A stretch of DNA of 15,961 nt. Source: CAYMJV01 sp964390545. GTDB lineage: Bacteria > Desulfobacterota > BSN033 > UBA1163. The position numbers were made by a program, and so were the translations under genes. The notes under the pieces are model-generated. The model made no database searches. It was not told the DNA's origin and was given only the letters and a program-made list of their open reading frames with translations. Below, piece by piece: positions 1-6,736 of this stretch. Positions within the stretch are counted from its first letter, which is position 1. Each line of letters starts with the position of its first letter. Location of the stretch: NCBI GenBank assembly GCA_964390545.1, contig CAYMJV010000070.1, forward strand, positions 1 to 15,961, in the 5' to 3' direction.

Positions 1-1134
1 GAAGAGATTAAAGAGTTCGATACCCATTTCTCCCGTTCCAAGAAAGCAGGAATGGTCCGGTCGTTTCAGCCTAAGGAGTTCATTGCAGCCAGCAAGCTCC
101 GGCGCCTCGATCGGGCAAGCCAGTTTGCCATCGCTGCTTCGAAAATGGCTCTCGCAGATGCTCAATTTTCTGTCACTCAGGAAAACAGCGCAAGGGTGGG
201 AATCGTTCTCGGTTCTGGTTTCTGTGGACTCTCCAGCTCAGAGGAGTTCCACCGGGGGCAGGTTTTGAAAGATTTCTTAGACCTAAATCCCATCCTCTTT
301 CCCAATACGGTTCCCAATGCTGCGTCCAGTCATGTCTCCATTGAGCTGGGAATTCAGGGGGTCAATTCTACTCTGGTCCAGTCCTTCTGTACGGCTGAAG
401 CCGCCCTTCTCTTTGCCTGCGATCAGCTCCGAAAGGGCAGCGCTGACCTCATCCTTACAGGAGGAGTGGATGAGTTGAGTGAATTTCTGTTCCGCGGGTT
501 TTCTGACTTGGGTTTTCTAGCCACAGATCAGGGTCATGGAGAAAAGTCCTGTCCCTATGATAAGATGAGAAATGGGGTGGTTTTGGGAGAAGGAGCAGGG
601 GTATTGGTGATCGAAACAGAGGAACATGCCCGGAGGAGAGAAGCGAAAGTTTATGGTTACATTTTAGGTTACGCTCTGGTTGGAAGATCGTCTAAAGGGG
701 ATGGATCGGAGGACCTCGAGCGTTCCGTCAAGATGGCACTTCAGGGAAAGCAGAATTGGGCCATTGATTATATCAGCGGAGCCGGGAATTCATCGAAGGG
801 ATTAGACGCCCTTGAGGCCAGGGGAGTAAAAAAGGCTTTCCCTTCCCACTATTCCCAGATTCCTGTGAGTTCTGTCAAATCGATGATAGGGGAGGCGGTT
901 GCTTCGGGTGGGATGAGAATGGTGGCCAATGTGCTCTCCATGGAACACGGCATGGTTCCACCGACCATTCATTTTTCCAATCCGGACCCGGAATGCGACC
1001 TCCGTTATATCGTCAATCAGAAAATGGATCGGGAGATCCGGGCCGTTCTCCACTTAGGAATTTCACCTGAAGACTGTTTTTCATCGATCTTTATGGGGCT
1101 AGAATGGAACCCATCACGAGTCAGGGAAACCTGA
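1..1134 (+). CDS. Beta-ketoacyl synthase homologue, chain-length-factor-like (5' end outside window)
   Basis: The reading frame is open from base 1, so the gene starts upstream; the ATG at 52 is internal, because the residues before it (EEIKEFDTHFSRSKKAG) match the N-terminal KS region seen in the two downstream paralogues. The thiolase-fold KS pattern is clear: LRRLDRA, VPNAASSH, GxADLILTGG, GVVLGEGAG, KSMIGE and HGMVPPTIHF. Aligned without gaps to the active KS at 4221-5435, the nucleophilic Cys position is Phe (codon 385-387, with a Cys at the next codon), the first catalytic His is Ala and the second is Glu. The Lys of KSM is kept. It should therefore not condense acyl chains on its own; a partner role like the chain-length factor of type II polyketide synthases is inferred. 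The stop overlaps the next gene by 31 bases, implying co-transcription. A true KS with a shifted Cys is the less likely alternative. Confidence 0.85.
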   Translation, partial: EEIKEFDTHFSRSKKAGMVRSFQPKEFIAASKLRRLDRASQFAIAASKMALADAQFSVTQENSARVGIVLGSGFCGLSSSEEFHRGQVLKDFLDLNPILFPNTVPNAASSHVSIELGIQGVNSTLVQSFCTAEAALLFACDQLRKGSADLILTGGVDELSEFLFRGFSDLGFLATDQGHGEKSCPYDKMRNGVVLGEGAGVLVIETEEHARRREAKVYGYILGYALVGRSSKGDGSEDLERSVKMALQGKQNWAIDYISGAGNSSKGLDALEARGVKKAFPSHYSQIPVSSVKSMIGEAVASGGMRMVANVLSMEHGMVPPTIHFSNPDPECDLRYIVNQKMDREIRAVLHLGISPEDCFSSIFMGLEWNPSRVRET

Positions 1135-1525
1135 TCCTCCTCTTCACGCTCATTCATTTCTCACTGGGTCGTTCCTTTTCTGTTCTCTTCGCCATCTTCA
1201 ACCAGATGCCTGTTGTTCTCTACTTTCCTCTGGCTCTGGTTTATGACTACGTACAGATCCCGGTCTATGGGGCCATTTTGGAACATTCGAGTAAGAAATT
1301 CTTTCCCGTGCGATGGCTCACCCGAAAGGCCGATCGGGTCATGACCAGTATCAAGGAGAGACCCCTTTTGAAGAAGATGATGTCCCTGGGGGATGTGGGC
1401 CTTATCCTTCTCTCTGCCCTTCCTATTAGGGGTTTCGGAATCCTTTCGGCAAGCATTGTAAGTTTCTTTATGAAAAAAGGGAGGAATGAGGGAACGCTTC
1501 TCATGATGACCGGCTCCTTCATTGG
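1104..1525 (+). CDS. Small integral membrane protein, possibly of the small multidrug-export family (3' end lost in N gap)
   Basis: The ATG lies inside the end of the preceding KS-like gene (31-base overlap), so the two are probably translated from one message. About 140 residues are readable before the run of N. There are hydrophobic stretches at about residues 8-30 and 36-57, a basic loop (KKFFPVRWLTRKADR), and a further hydrophobic segment around residues 96-120 (GDVGLILLSALPIRGFGI). The LSALPIRGFG region with its neighbouring glycines recalls small multidrug-export or SNARE-associated (DedA-like) membrane proteins, but I would not assign a family firmly. Any codons after base 1625 that appear in frame are across a gap of unknown size and should not be joined to it. 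A role in export or in membrane anchoring of the pathway is only inferred from position. Confidence 0.6.
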
Positions 1526-1625
1526 NNNNNNNNNNNNNNNNNNNNNNNNNNNNNNNNNNNNNNNNNNNNNNNNNNNNNNNNNNNNNNNNNNNNNNNNNNN
1601 NNNNNNNNNNNNNNNNNNNNNNNNN
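1526..1625. other. Assembly gap, 100 N
   Basis: Exactly 100 consecutive N. This is the conventional placeholder for a scaffold join of unknown length. The membrane-protein gene runs into it and a dispersed inverted repeat begins directly after it. A repeat next to the break is a likely reason the assembly stopped here. Whole genes may be missing. Confidence 0.98.
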
Positions 1626-1635
1626 ATGCTTAATG

Positions 1636-1803
1636 TCAAATGTCAAAGCTCAAAGTTCAAATGAAATCCAAAGGTCAAATGCCGAATCCCCCCCACCCCC
1701 CCTTTGCTAAAGGGGGGCGAGGGGGGATTATCGATTGATTTTGGAATTTGATATTGATTTGGCATTTGCCTGCCTGCCGGTAGGCAGGGATTTTGACATT
1801 TGA
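1636..1803. repeat. Nested inverted-repeat element between gap and dehydratase gene
   Basis: A 12-base outer arm (TCAAATGTCAAA at 1636-1647) is repeated exactly inverted at 1792-1803. Inside it CAAATGCC near 1676 faces GGCATTTG at 1761-1768. The centre (1685-1729) is a near-perfect C-run/G-run palindrome with two C tracts, a GCT loop and two G tracts, bordered by AAT and ATT. A 20-base near-palindrome, CCTGCCTGCCGGTAGGCAGG, sits in the right half at 1769-1788 and recurs at 6893-6912. No coding potential is convincing. It resembles a non-autonomous dispersed element; it ends about 35 bases before the dehydratase start and may affect expression of that gene. Confidence 0.7.
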
Positions 1804-1838
1804 AATTAACTCTGCCTTCATTGGAGATTGGGGCGACG

Positions 1839-2312
1839 ATGATCGATCTGGAAGAAATCTTGCAAAGGCTGCCACACAGGTTTCCTTTTCGGATGATCGA
1901 TCGAATCCTCGAGATCGAGCCGGGCAAGAAAGCAATTGCCCTCAAGAATGTGACCGTGGACGAGCTTCAGTCTTCAGGTCATTTTTTAGGAGAGCCCGTC
2001 ATGCCGGGGATATTGATTCTGGAGGCATTAGCTCAAACAGGGGGGTTGGCATTCCATTCCCAGGAAGAAACGGAAGGAGGAGGAATCCCTTTTCTGGCGA
2101 GGATTGAGGAGTTTCGACTGAAAGGAAAGGTGATCCCTGGAGATCAGTTGATTTTAGAGGCAGAGGTCTTACGTGTTTTTTCAAATCTGGCAATGGTTAG
2201 AGTCCAGGCGAGAATTGGTGACGAACCTGTGGCCGAGGGAACGCTAATTCTGGCAAAAGGCCCCCTCACCCCGCCCTCTCCCCTTGGGGGAGAGGGGAAG
2301 GGTGAGGGGTGA
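1839..2312 (+). CDS. FabZ-like (3R)-hydroxyacyl-ACP dehydratase, hotdog fold
   Basis: The product would remove water from beta-hydroxyacyl-ACP to give trans-2-enoyl-ACP in the cytoplasm. The start is set at ATG 1839 because MIDLEEILQRLPHRFPF matches the usual FabZ N-terminus; the frame is open further upstream but that part lies in a repeat. Catalytic His48 is in SSGHFLGEPVMPG (family GHFPGxPVMPG, here Leu for Pro) and the catalytic Glu62 is in LILEALAQTGG. At 157 residues it is slightly long. The extra length is a tail of about 16 residues (PLTPPSPLGGEGKGEG) encoded by a palindromic repeat, so the native end was probably near Lys140. Three bases separate it from the methyltransferase gene, indicating an operon. 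Next to KS/chain-length-factor genes it more likely serves a dedicated polyene or unusual acyl chain than housekeeping fatty acid synthesis. Confidence 0.9.
   Translation: MIDLEEILQRLPHRFPFRMIDRILEIEPGKKAIALKNVTVDELQSSGHFLGEPVMPGILILEALAQTGGLAFHSQEETEGGGIPFLARIEEFRLKGKVIPGDQLILEAEVLRVFSNLAMVRVQARIGDEPVAEGTLILAKGPLTPPSPLGGEGKGEG
2262..2309. repeat. GC-rich palindromic repeat overlapping dehydratase 3' end
   Basis: CCCTCACCCCGCCCTCTCCCC on the left faces GGGGAGAGGGGAAGGGTGAGGG on the right around a TT/TTG loop, giving a stem of about 20 bp. It encodes the last residues of the dehydratase. Its right arm (GTGAGGGG, ending 6 bases before ATG 2316) is the only visible Shine-Dalgarno-like sequence for the methyltransferase. 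A related, more degenerate arrangement (CTCACCCCCGCCC facing GGAGGTGAG) lies at about 9817-9868. Confidence 0.75.
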
Positions 2313-2315
2313 GAG

Positions 2316-2996
2316 ATGATGAAAGCTCGTATTTCCGAATCCGAAATTATTGAAGATCAGGAACTGGCAGAATATTTCAATATCAAGGCGAAGCGTTATA
2401 TGAGAATTCCCTGTCAGAGGGTTCTCAAACGGGTGCTGGCGAAGGGCGTTAAGAAAGGGAGGGCCCTCGATATTGGAACGGGTCCGGGAATTTTTCCTAT
2501 TTTCATAGCAAAAGCTCTTCCAGAGATCCAATTCAAAGGGATCGACCTCTCTCCGGTGATGATCGGGCTGGCCAAGAAGAATGCAATCGAGGAAGGGGTT
2601 AATGGGAGGATAGCGTTTGAAGTGGGTTCAGCTTATGCCCTCCCCTGTGAAGATCATTCCATCGATCTTCTCCTTTGCATTAACACCCTCCATCATCTGG
2701 AGCGGCCCGTCGACTTCTTCAACGAGGTGGCCAGAGCCTTGAAAGGGGGTGGAGGGTTTGTTATCGTTGACTTCCACCGGGACACCTCTTCCATCTTCAT
2801 TTGGATCTTTGATCTTCTCTGGAGGGCTTTTTTCGGAAGACATCCAAAAGCAAGGAAGGGATTTTTGGAATCCGTACGCTCTTCCTATACTCTGGAAGAA
2901 TGTCGAACCTTCCTGGAACAGTCCAGATTGAGGGATTGGAAACTTTATACCCGAACCGTTGAGATGTGGATCGAATCGGTGAAATCCCAACGGTAA
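2316..2996 (+). CDS. Class I SAM-dependent methyltransferase (Methyltransf_11/25 type)
   Basis: A Rossmann-fold methyltransferase of 226 residues. Motif I is LDIGTGPGIF (about residues 51-60), the acidic end of strand 2 is in GIDLSP (75-80), motif II/post-I is the DLLLCINTLHHLERP stretch (117-131), and GGGGFVIVDFHRD (144-156) is the strand-5 region. The pattern fits UbiE/COQ5-like small-molecule methyltransferases; the substrate cannot be read from sequence. ATG 2316 and ATG 2319 are both possible starts; the only Shine-Dalgarno-like sequence is in the preceding palindrome. Its position, three bases after the dehydratase gene in a KS cluster, suggests O- or C-methylation of the pathway product or its starter unit, which is an inference. 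Aryl polyene clusters commonly include such an enzyme. Confidence 0.88.
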   Translation: MMKARISESEIIEDQELAEYFNIKAKRYMRIPCQRVLKRVLAKGVKKGRALDIGTGPGIFPIFIAKALPEIQFKGIDLSPVMIGLAKKNAIEEGVNGRIAFEVGSAYALPCEDHSIDLLLCINTLHHLERPVDFFNEVARALKGGGGFVIVDFHRDTSSIFIWIFDLLWRAFFGRHPKARKGFLESVRSSYTLEECRTFLEQSRLRDWKLYTRTVEMWIESVKSQR

Positions 2997-3004
2997 AATT
3001 TTTC

Positions 3005-3250
3005 CCCCTCCCGGAGACTGTGTCGTAATGAGAGAAACGCCATGCTTGTCATTCTGAACCCTTCGCCCCTGTCACCCTGAGTGAAACGAAGGGTCTCGAA
3101 TTTTGGCTCAGGATAAACTCCGTGAAGAATCTCACACAGAGTGTCATCCTGAACGAAGTGAAGGATCTCGGAAGTTCCTTCGCTTTGCTCAGGACAGGCT
3201 TCGGCTGATGCCTCAGAATGACATAACGACACAGTCTCCCAGGGGAGGGG
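3005..3250. repeat. Dispersed element with terminal inverted repeats
   Basis: The intergenic space between the two methyltransferase genes is almost wholly one element. The left arm at 3005-3026 and the right arm at 3226-3250 are inverted copies; 14 bases (GGAGACTGTGTCGT) match perfectly and the outer CCCCTCCC matches after a 3-base indel. Inside are two diverged 28-base direct units at 3071-3098 and 3143-3170 (consensus starting GTCAYCCTGA and ending GGRTCTCG). In translation these give the familiar spurious HPERSEG-type peptides, so short open frames here are not genes. No transposase is present, so it is MITE-like at most. Confidence 0.75.
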
Positions 3251-3302
3251 ACAAGTTCTGGAGGGAGTCAAAGGGGGATTCTTCATAAAGGTGAAACAGT
3301 TG

Positions 3303-4151
3303 ATGGAAGTTGAAGAAGTAAACTGTCCTCTGTGTGAATCTTCGAAAAGGGCTCCTATTCACCGGGAGGGTTCCTTCCAGATGGTGAAATGCCGCTGCTG
3401 CCAATTCATCTATCTGAATCCAAGACCAACGAATGGAGCGCTCCATGAATTTTATCAACAGTATCTGCCCGAGGAGGAACCGTCGATCGAATCCTGGCAG
3501 AAGATGATGGAACTTGTCTTCAAACGGGCAGCCCATCTGCTCCAGAGACTTAAAGCAAAGGGCAGATTGATGGATGTAGGAACAGGCTTTGGTTTTTTTC
3601 TCTCTGAGATGAAGAAGAGGGGATGGGAGGTCACGGGCGTGGAGATCTCTCAGAGGGGGTTGAACTATGCCAGGGATAGGCTTGCGGTGAACGTCTATCC
3701 CGGCCCTTTGGAAAAAGCAGGTCTTCCTGAAGGGCATTTCGATGCAGTGACGGCCTTCTATGTGGTTGAGCATCTCCCCGATCCGATCATCTTTCTAAGG
3801 GAATGCCATCGGATTCTCAAGCCCGGGGGACTACTTCTCCTGAGGTATCCTCATACGACCCCCATCAAAAACCTCCTTCGTCTTTTGGGTATTGAAAATC
3901 GACTCTATGACCTACCCGCTCATCTCTCCGACTTCTCGCCGGAGACCATTCAAAGTTTGCTCAAGAGGGTTGAGTTTGATTCATGTGAGCACTTCATCGG
4001 TGGGTATACTCTTCCTGACAGTCTGGGAAAGCGTGTATCCTCATCCTTTTTTGGGAATCTCTCAGAGGGTCTTTTCTACCTGAGCGGAAAGAAGTTTCTC
4101 TTTCCGGGAGTCAGTAAAACCGTGTTGGCATTCAAGAAGGGGAATGGATGA
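3303..4151 (+). CDS. SAM-dependent methyltransferase with N-terminal zinc ribbon
   Basis: The product begins with a CPLC...CRCC pair of CxxC motifs (residues 8-11 and 30-33), followed by YLNPRP, then a class I methyltransferase domain. Motif I is DVGTGFGFF (about 91-99), the acidic strand-2 residue is in VTGVEIS, and motif post-I is FDAVTAFYVVEHLPDP, followed by LKPGGLLLLRYPH. This Zn-ribbon plus Methyltransf_23 layout is common in enzymes acting on sugars, lipids or natural products; the substrate is unknown. ATG 3303 is preferred because AAAGGTG (3287-3293) lies 9 bases upstream; GTG 3291, four codons earlier, is the alternative and lacks a well-placed Shine-Dalgarno. Upstream is a dispersed element, so the gene may depend on read-through. 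It lies 69 bases before the active KS and is the second methyltransferase of the cluster. Confidence 0.88.
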   Translation: MEVEEVNCPLCESSKRAPIHREGSFQMVKCRCCQFIYLNPRPTNGALHEFYQQYLPEEEPSIESWQKMMELVFKRAAHLLQRLKAKGRLMDVGTGFGFFLSEMKKRGWEVTGVEISQRGLNYARDRLAVNVYPGPLEKAGLPEGHFDAVTAFYVVEHLPDPIIFLRECHRILKPGGLLLLRYPHTTPIKNLLRLLGIENRLYDLPAHLSDFSPETIQSLLKRVEFDSCEHFIGGYTLPDSLGKRVSSSFFGNLSEGLFYLSGKKFLFPGVSKTVLAFKKGNG

Positions 4152-4220
4152 GTTCGAATGGGAGGGTCCATACGGGTCTCAGATTCAAGTTTCTAAGAAG
4201 GTGACGTTCACAGAAATCAA

Positions 4221-5435
4221 ATGAAGAAGAGAGTTGTCATCACAGGCCTGGGAATCGTGAGTGCTGTCGGGAACAATGTTTCTGAGTTCTGGAATTCTCT
4301 TATCGAAGGGAAGGACGGAACCAAGGAGATTACGGTCTTCGATCCTTCTCCCTATCGGATAAAGATTGCGGCAGAGGTTTCCGGTCTTAATCCTGAAGAC
4401 CATTTTACAAAGAAGGAGGTTCGGCGCCTCTCCCGATGTGACCAGTTCGGGCTTGTCGCATTTAGGGAGGCCTGGTCGGCCGCTGGCCTCAACCGAGATC
4501 CTGTGGATAAGAACAGGGTAGGGGTGATTTTGGGAGCGGGATCTGGAGGCATCCTCTCTGTTGAGAGATATTTCAGAGATTTTTACCAGGGGTTGAAGAA
4601 GCCTTCTCCTTCTCTCCTCATCTCTTATTCCCTTGCCACCACAACCGATCATATCGCACTTGAGGCCGGTCTCAAAGGGCCTCGATCCACAACGGCTACG
4701 GTCTGCTCTTCAAGCTCAGCCTCTCTGGGTGTGGCGTATGAGATGATTCAGATGGGCCAGGCGGATGTGATGGTCAGTGGCGGGAGTGACTCTCTGTGTG
4801 AAGTCTCCTTCAGCGGATTCAGCAGCCTGAAGCTGGTCGATTCCGAAAGCTGCAAGCCCTTCGACAAGAGGAGGCAGGGTCTGGTCATCGGTGAAGGGGC
4901 TGGAATTCTTATCCTCGAAGAGCTGGCACATGCCATGAAAAGGAATGCTCCAATCCTTGCTGAGTTCTTAGGATATGGCATTTGCGCCGATGCCTACCAT
5001 CTCACCTCACCCGAGCCCAATGGGGAGGGGGTGGAGAGGGTGATACGAATGGCATTGACTCACGCAGGGGTGTCTCCAGAGGAAGTGGATACGATCAATG
5101 CCCATGGCACAGCCACCCCATTTAACGATATTGCCGAGACGCGGGGAATCAGAAGGGTATTCGGAGAGAAAGCAGAGGAGATTCCGATCAGTGGGATCAA
5201 GTCGATGGTGGGACACTGCTTGGGCTCTGCGGGTGGCATTGAAGCCGTGGCGACGGTTCTCACAATAAAGAACGGAATGATTCCTCCCACGATTCACTAT
5301 GAAGTTCCGGATCCCCTTTGCGATTTGTACTATACACCAAATCAATCCATTCGAAAGGATGTCCGAGTCGCGATCTCGAACTCCTTTGCTTTCGGCGGAA
5401 ACAATGCTTGTTTGGTCTTTAGCAAGTATCGTTAA
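4221..5435 (+). CDS. Beta-ketoacyl-ACP synthase II-like (FabF/KS-alpha type), catalytically complete
   Basis: This enzyme would condense malonyl-ACP with an acyl-ACP or acyl-enzyme in the cytoplasm. All 404 residues are present. The nucleophile Cys162 is in TATVCSSSSA, His295 in NAHGTATP, Lys327 and His332 in KSMVGHCLGSAGG, and the C-terminal glycine loop is FGGNNA (391-396). GEGAG and GGSDSL motifs are also typical. The N-terminus MKKRVVITGLGIVSAVG is standard, so ATG 4221 is secure even though no strong Shine-Dalgarno lies close to it. Of the three KS homologues in the window only this one keeps Cys-His-His, so it is the likely condensing subunit of a pair or trio. The next KS homologue follows after 71 bases of inverted repeats. 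Housekeeping FabF is a possible alternative, but flanking methyltransferase and KS-like genes argue for a dedicated pathway. Confidence 0.95.
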   Translation: MKKRVVITGLGIVSAVGNNVSEFWNSLIEGKDGTKEITVFDPSPYRIKIAAEVSGLNPEDHFTKKEVRRLSRCDQFGLVAFREAWSAAGLNRDPVDKNRVGVILGAGSGGILSVERYFRDFYQGLKKPSPSLLISYSLATTTDHIALEAGLKGPRSTTATVCSSSSASLGVAYEMIQMGQADVMVSGGSDSLCEVSFSGFSSLKLVDSESCKPFDKRRQGLVIGEGAGILILEELAHAMKRNAPILAEFLGYGICADAYHLTSPEPNGEGVERVIRMALTHAGVSPEEVDTINAHGTATPFNDIAETRGIRRVFGEKAEEIPISGIKSMVGHCLGSAGGIEAVATVLTIKNGMIPPTIHYEVPDPLCDLYYTPNQSIRKDVRVAISNSFAFGGNNACLVFSKYR

Positions 5436-5444
5436 TAGTCAAAC

Positions 5445-5501
5445 GTTACGGGTTGTGCGTTTCGAGTTGAAACCCGTAACCCGCAACACGAAACTCGAAA
5501 C
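5445..5501. repeat. Two interleaved 10-bp inverted repeats upstream of third KS gene
   Basis: GTTACGGGTT (5445-5454) pairs with AACCCGTAAC (5471-5480), and GTTTCGAGTT (5459-5468) pairs with AACTCGAAAC (5492-5501). The order is A-B-A'-B', so the two perfect 10-bp stems are either mutually exclusive hairpins or an H-type pseudoknot in RNA. The last arm ends 5 bases before the ATG of the next gene and no clear Shine-Dalgarno is visible. Similar arrays of CCCGTAAC/ACTCGAAAC words occur as dispersed repeats in some environmental genomes, so a regulatory role is unproven. Confidence 0.6.
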
Positions 5502-5506
5502 ATGAT

Positions 5507-6736
5507 ATGAATAACCGTGTTGTCATCACAGGGTTAGGAATCATCTCCTCCATCGGAATTGGAAAGGAGGAGTTCTGGAAGCACTGCCTCCAGGGAACCT
5601 CCGGGATTAAGCCGGTTCGAGGGTTCGACGTGAGCTCATACCGGTCCAGGTTAGGAGGGCAGCTACCTGAAATCGATTTCAAGACTTTTATTAAACCTGT
5701 GAATCTGAGGAGAATGGATAGAATTGGGAAGATCATGGTTTCGGCTGTCCGATTGGCGTTGGATGATTCAGGCCTCGATCTTAAAATAGAAGATGCGAAT
5801 CGAATGGGGCTTTCATTTGGAACAGGCCTCGGAAGTTCCGATACCGTTGACCAATTCTTCCGGTCTCTCTTAAGAGATGGGCCGGTTGGAGCTGCGCCAC
5901 TCCTCTTTCAAACCGCTGTGCCCAATGCCATCTCAAGCCACTGTTCCATTGAATACGGAATCAAAGGGCTGAATATCACCTTCTCCCATAAGGAGACCTC
6001 CACAGAGATGGCCATGACCTATGCCTATCATCTATTAAAAGAGGGAAGGATGGATATTGTCCTCGCGGGAGGAGGCGACGAGTTGAGCGAGCCCCTTTAT
6101 CATGTGTACTCCATGCTGGGTGCTCTTTCTCCAGGGAGAGGGCAGCGTTCGGAAGGAATGAGGCCTTTTGATCGGAATCGGAATGGGGTTGTGCTGGGGG
6201 AGGGAAGCGGGATCCTCGTACTGGAAACATTGGAGCATGCAGAGAAGAGGGGAGCAAAGATCTATGCGGAGCTGGCTGGTGTCGGCATGGCTGGAAGCAC
6301 GGAGGGTCTCCTTCGCTACGATCTTGACGGAGATTCAATTGCTCAGGCAATGTCTCTGGCGGCCGAAGAGCCTTCTAAGGTTGATACCATATCAGCGGCT
6401 GCCAACTCCACCCGTGATCTTGACCGGGCAGAGACACTGGCAATCAAAAAAGTCTTTAGAGAGAGGGCCAAAGAGATTTCGGTCAGCAGCCTTAAATCGA
6501 TGCTTGGGGAATTCGATGGTTCAGGAGCCATTCGAGCGTGTGGGGTTGCTTTAAGCCTTTTTCATGGGATGATTCCTCCAACGATCGGAACGAAGGAGCT
6601 CGATTCGGAATGCGACCTCAATGTGGTTCTTCGTGAGTTCCAAAAAAGACCCGTCCGCTCCGCACTATTGAATGGTTGCTCTAATGGTGGGTCAAATATC
6701 TCTATTTTATTCAAACGGTATGTGTCGTCTTACTAA
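5507..6736 (+). CDS. Beta-ketoacyl synthase homologue lacking the catalytic triad, chain-length-factor-like
   Basis: Complete at 409 residues, with a canonical KS N-terminus (MNNRVVITGLGIISSIG). Aligned without gaps to the active KS upstream, the nucleophile Cys is Glu163 (FSHKETSTE), the first His is Ala298 (ISAAANSTRD) and the second His is Glu335 (KSMLGEFDGSG); Lys330 is kept. The C-terminal loop reads CSNGGSNISI, partly preserved. It shares with the KS homologue at 1-1134 the words VPNAxSSH, DELSE, AxxNS and KSMxGE, which the active KS lacks, so these two are sister paralogues. In type II polyketide and aryl polyene systems a Cys-less KS partner (chain-length factor, often Gln at this position) forms a heterodimer with the active KS and sets chain length; the same role is inferred here. 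The stop codon lies in the arm of an inverted-repeat element. Confidence 0.93.
   Translation: MNNRVVITGLGIISSIGIGKEEFWKHCLQGTSGIKPVRGFDVSSYRSRLGGQLPEIDFKTFIKPVNLRRMDRIGKIMVSAVRLALDDSGLDLKIEDANRMGLSFGTGLGSSDTVDQFFRSLLRDGPVGAAPLLFQTAVPNAISSHCSIEYGIKGLNITFSHKETSTEMAMTYAYHLLKEGRMDIVLAGGGDELSEPLYHVYSMLGALSPGRGQRSEGMRPFDRNRNGVVLGEGSGILVLETLEHAEKRGAKIYAELAGVGMAGSTEGLLRYDLDGDSIAQAMSLAAEEPSKVDTISAAANSTRDLDRAETLAIKKVFRERAKEISVSSLKSMLGEFDGSGAIRACGVALSLFHGMIPPTIGTKELDSECDLNVVLREFQKRPVRSALLNGCSNGGSNISILFKRYVSSY

Noticed and set aside
52..54. ATG as the start of the first KS-like gene
   Set aside because: The frame is open to base 1 and the residues before it match the KS N-terminal region, so the real start is outside the window.
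1800..1838. Upstream TTG start of the dehydratase
   Set aside because: It lies in the arm of an inverted repeat and adds 13 residues not typical of FabZ; ATG 1839 gives the standard N-terminus.
3103..3288. Short open frames giving HPERSEG-type peptides
   Set aside because: These are translations of a dispersed DNA repeat known to create false ORFs on both strands.
3213..3773. Minus-strand open frame of 186 codons
   Set aside because: It is antisense to the zinc-ribbon methyltransferase and runs into the dispersed repeat; no recognisable motif.
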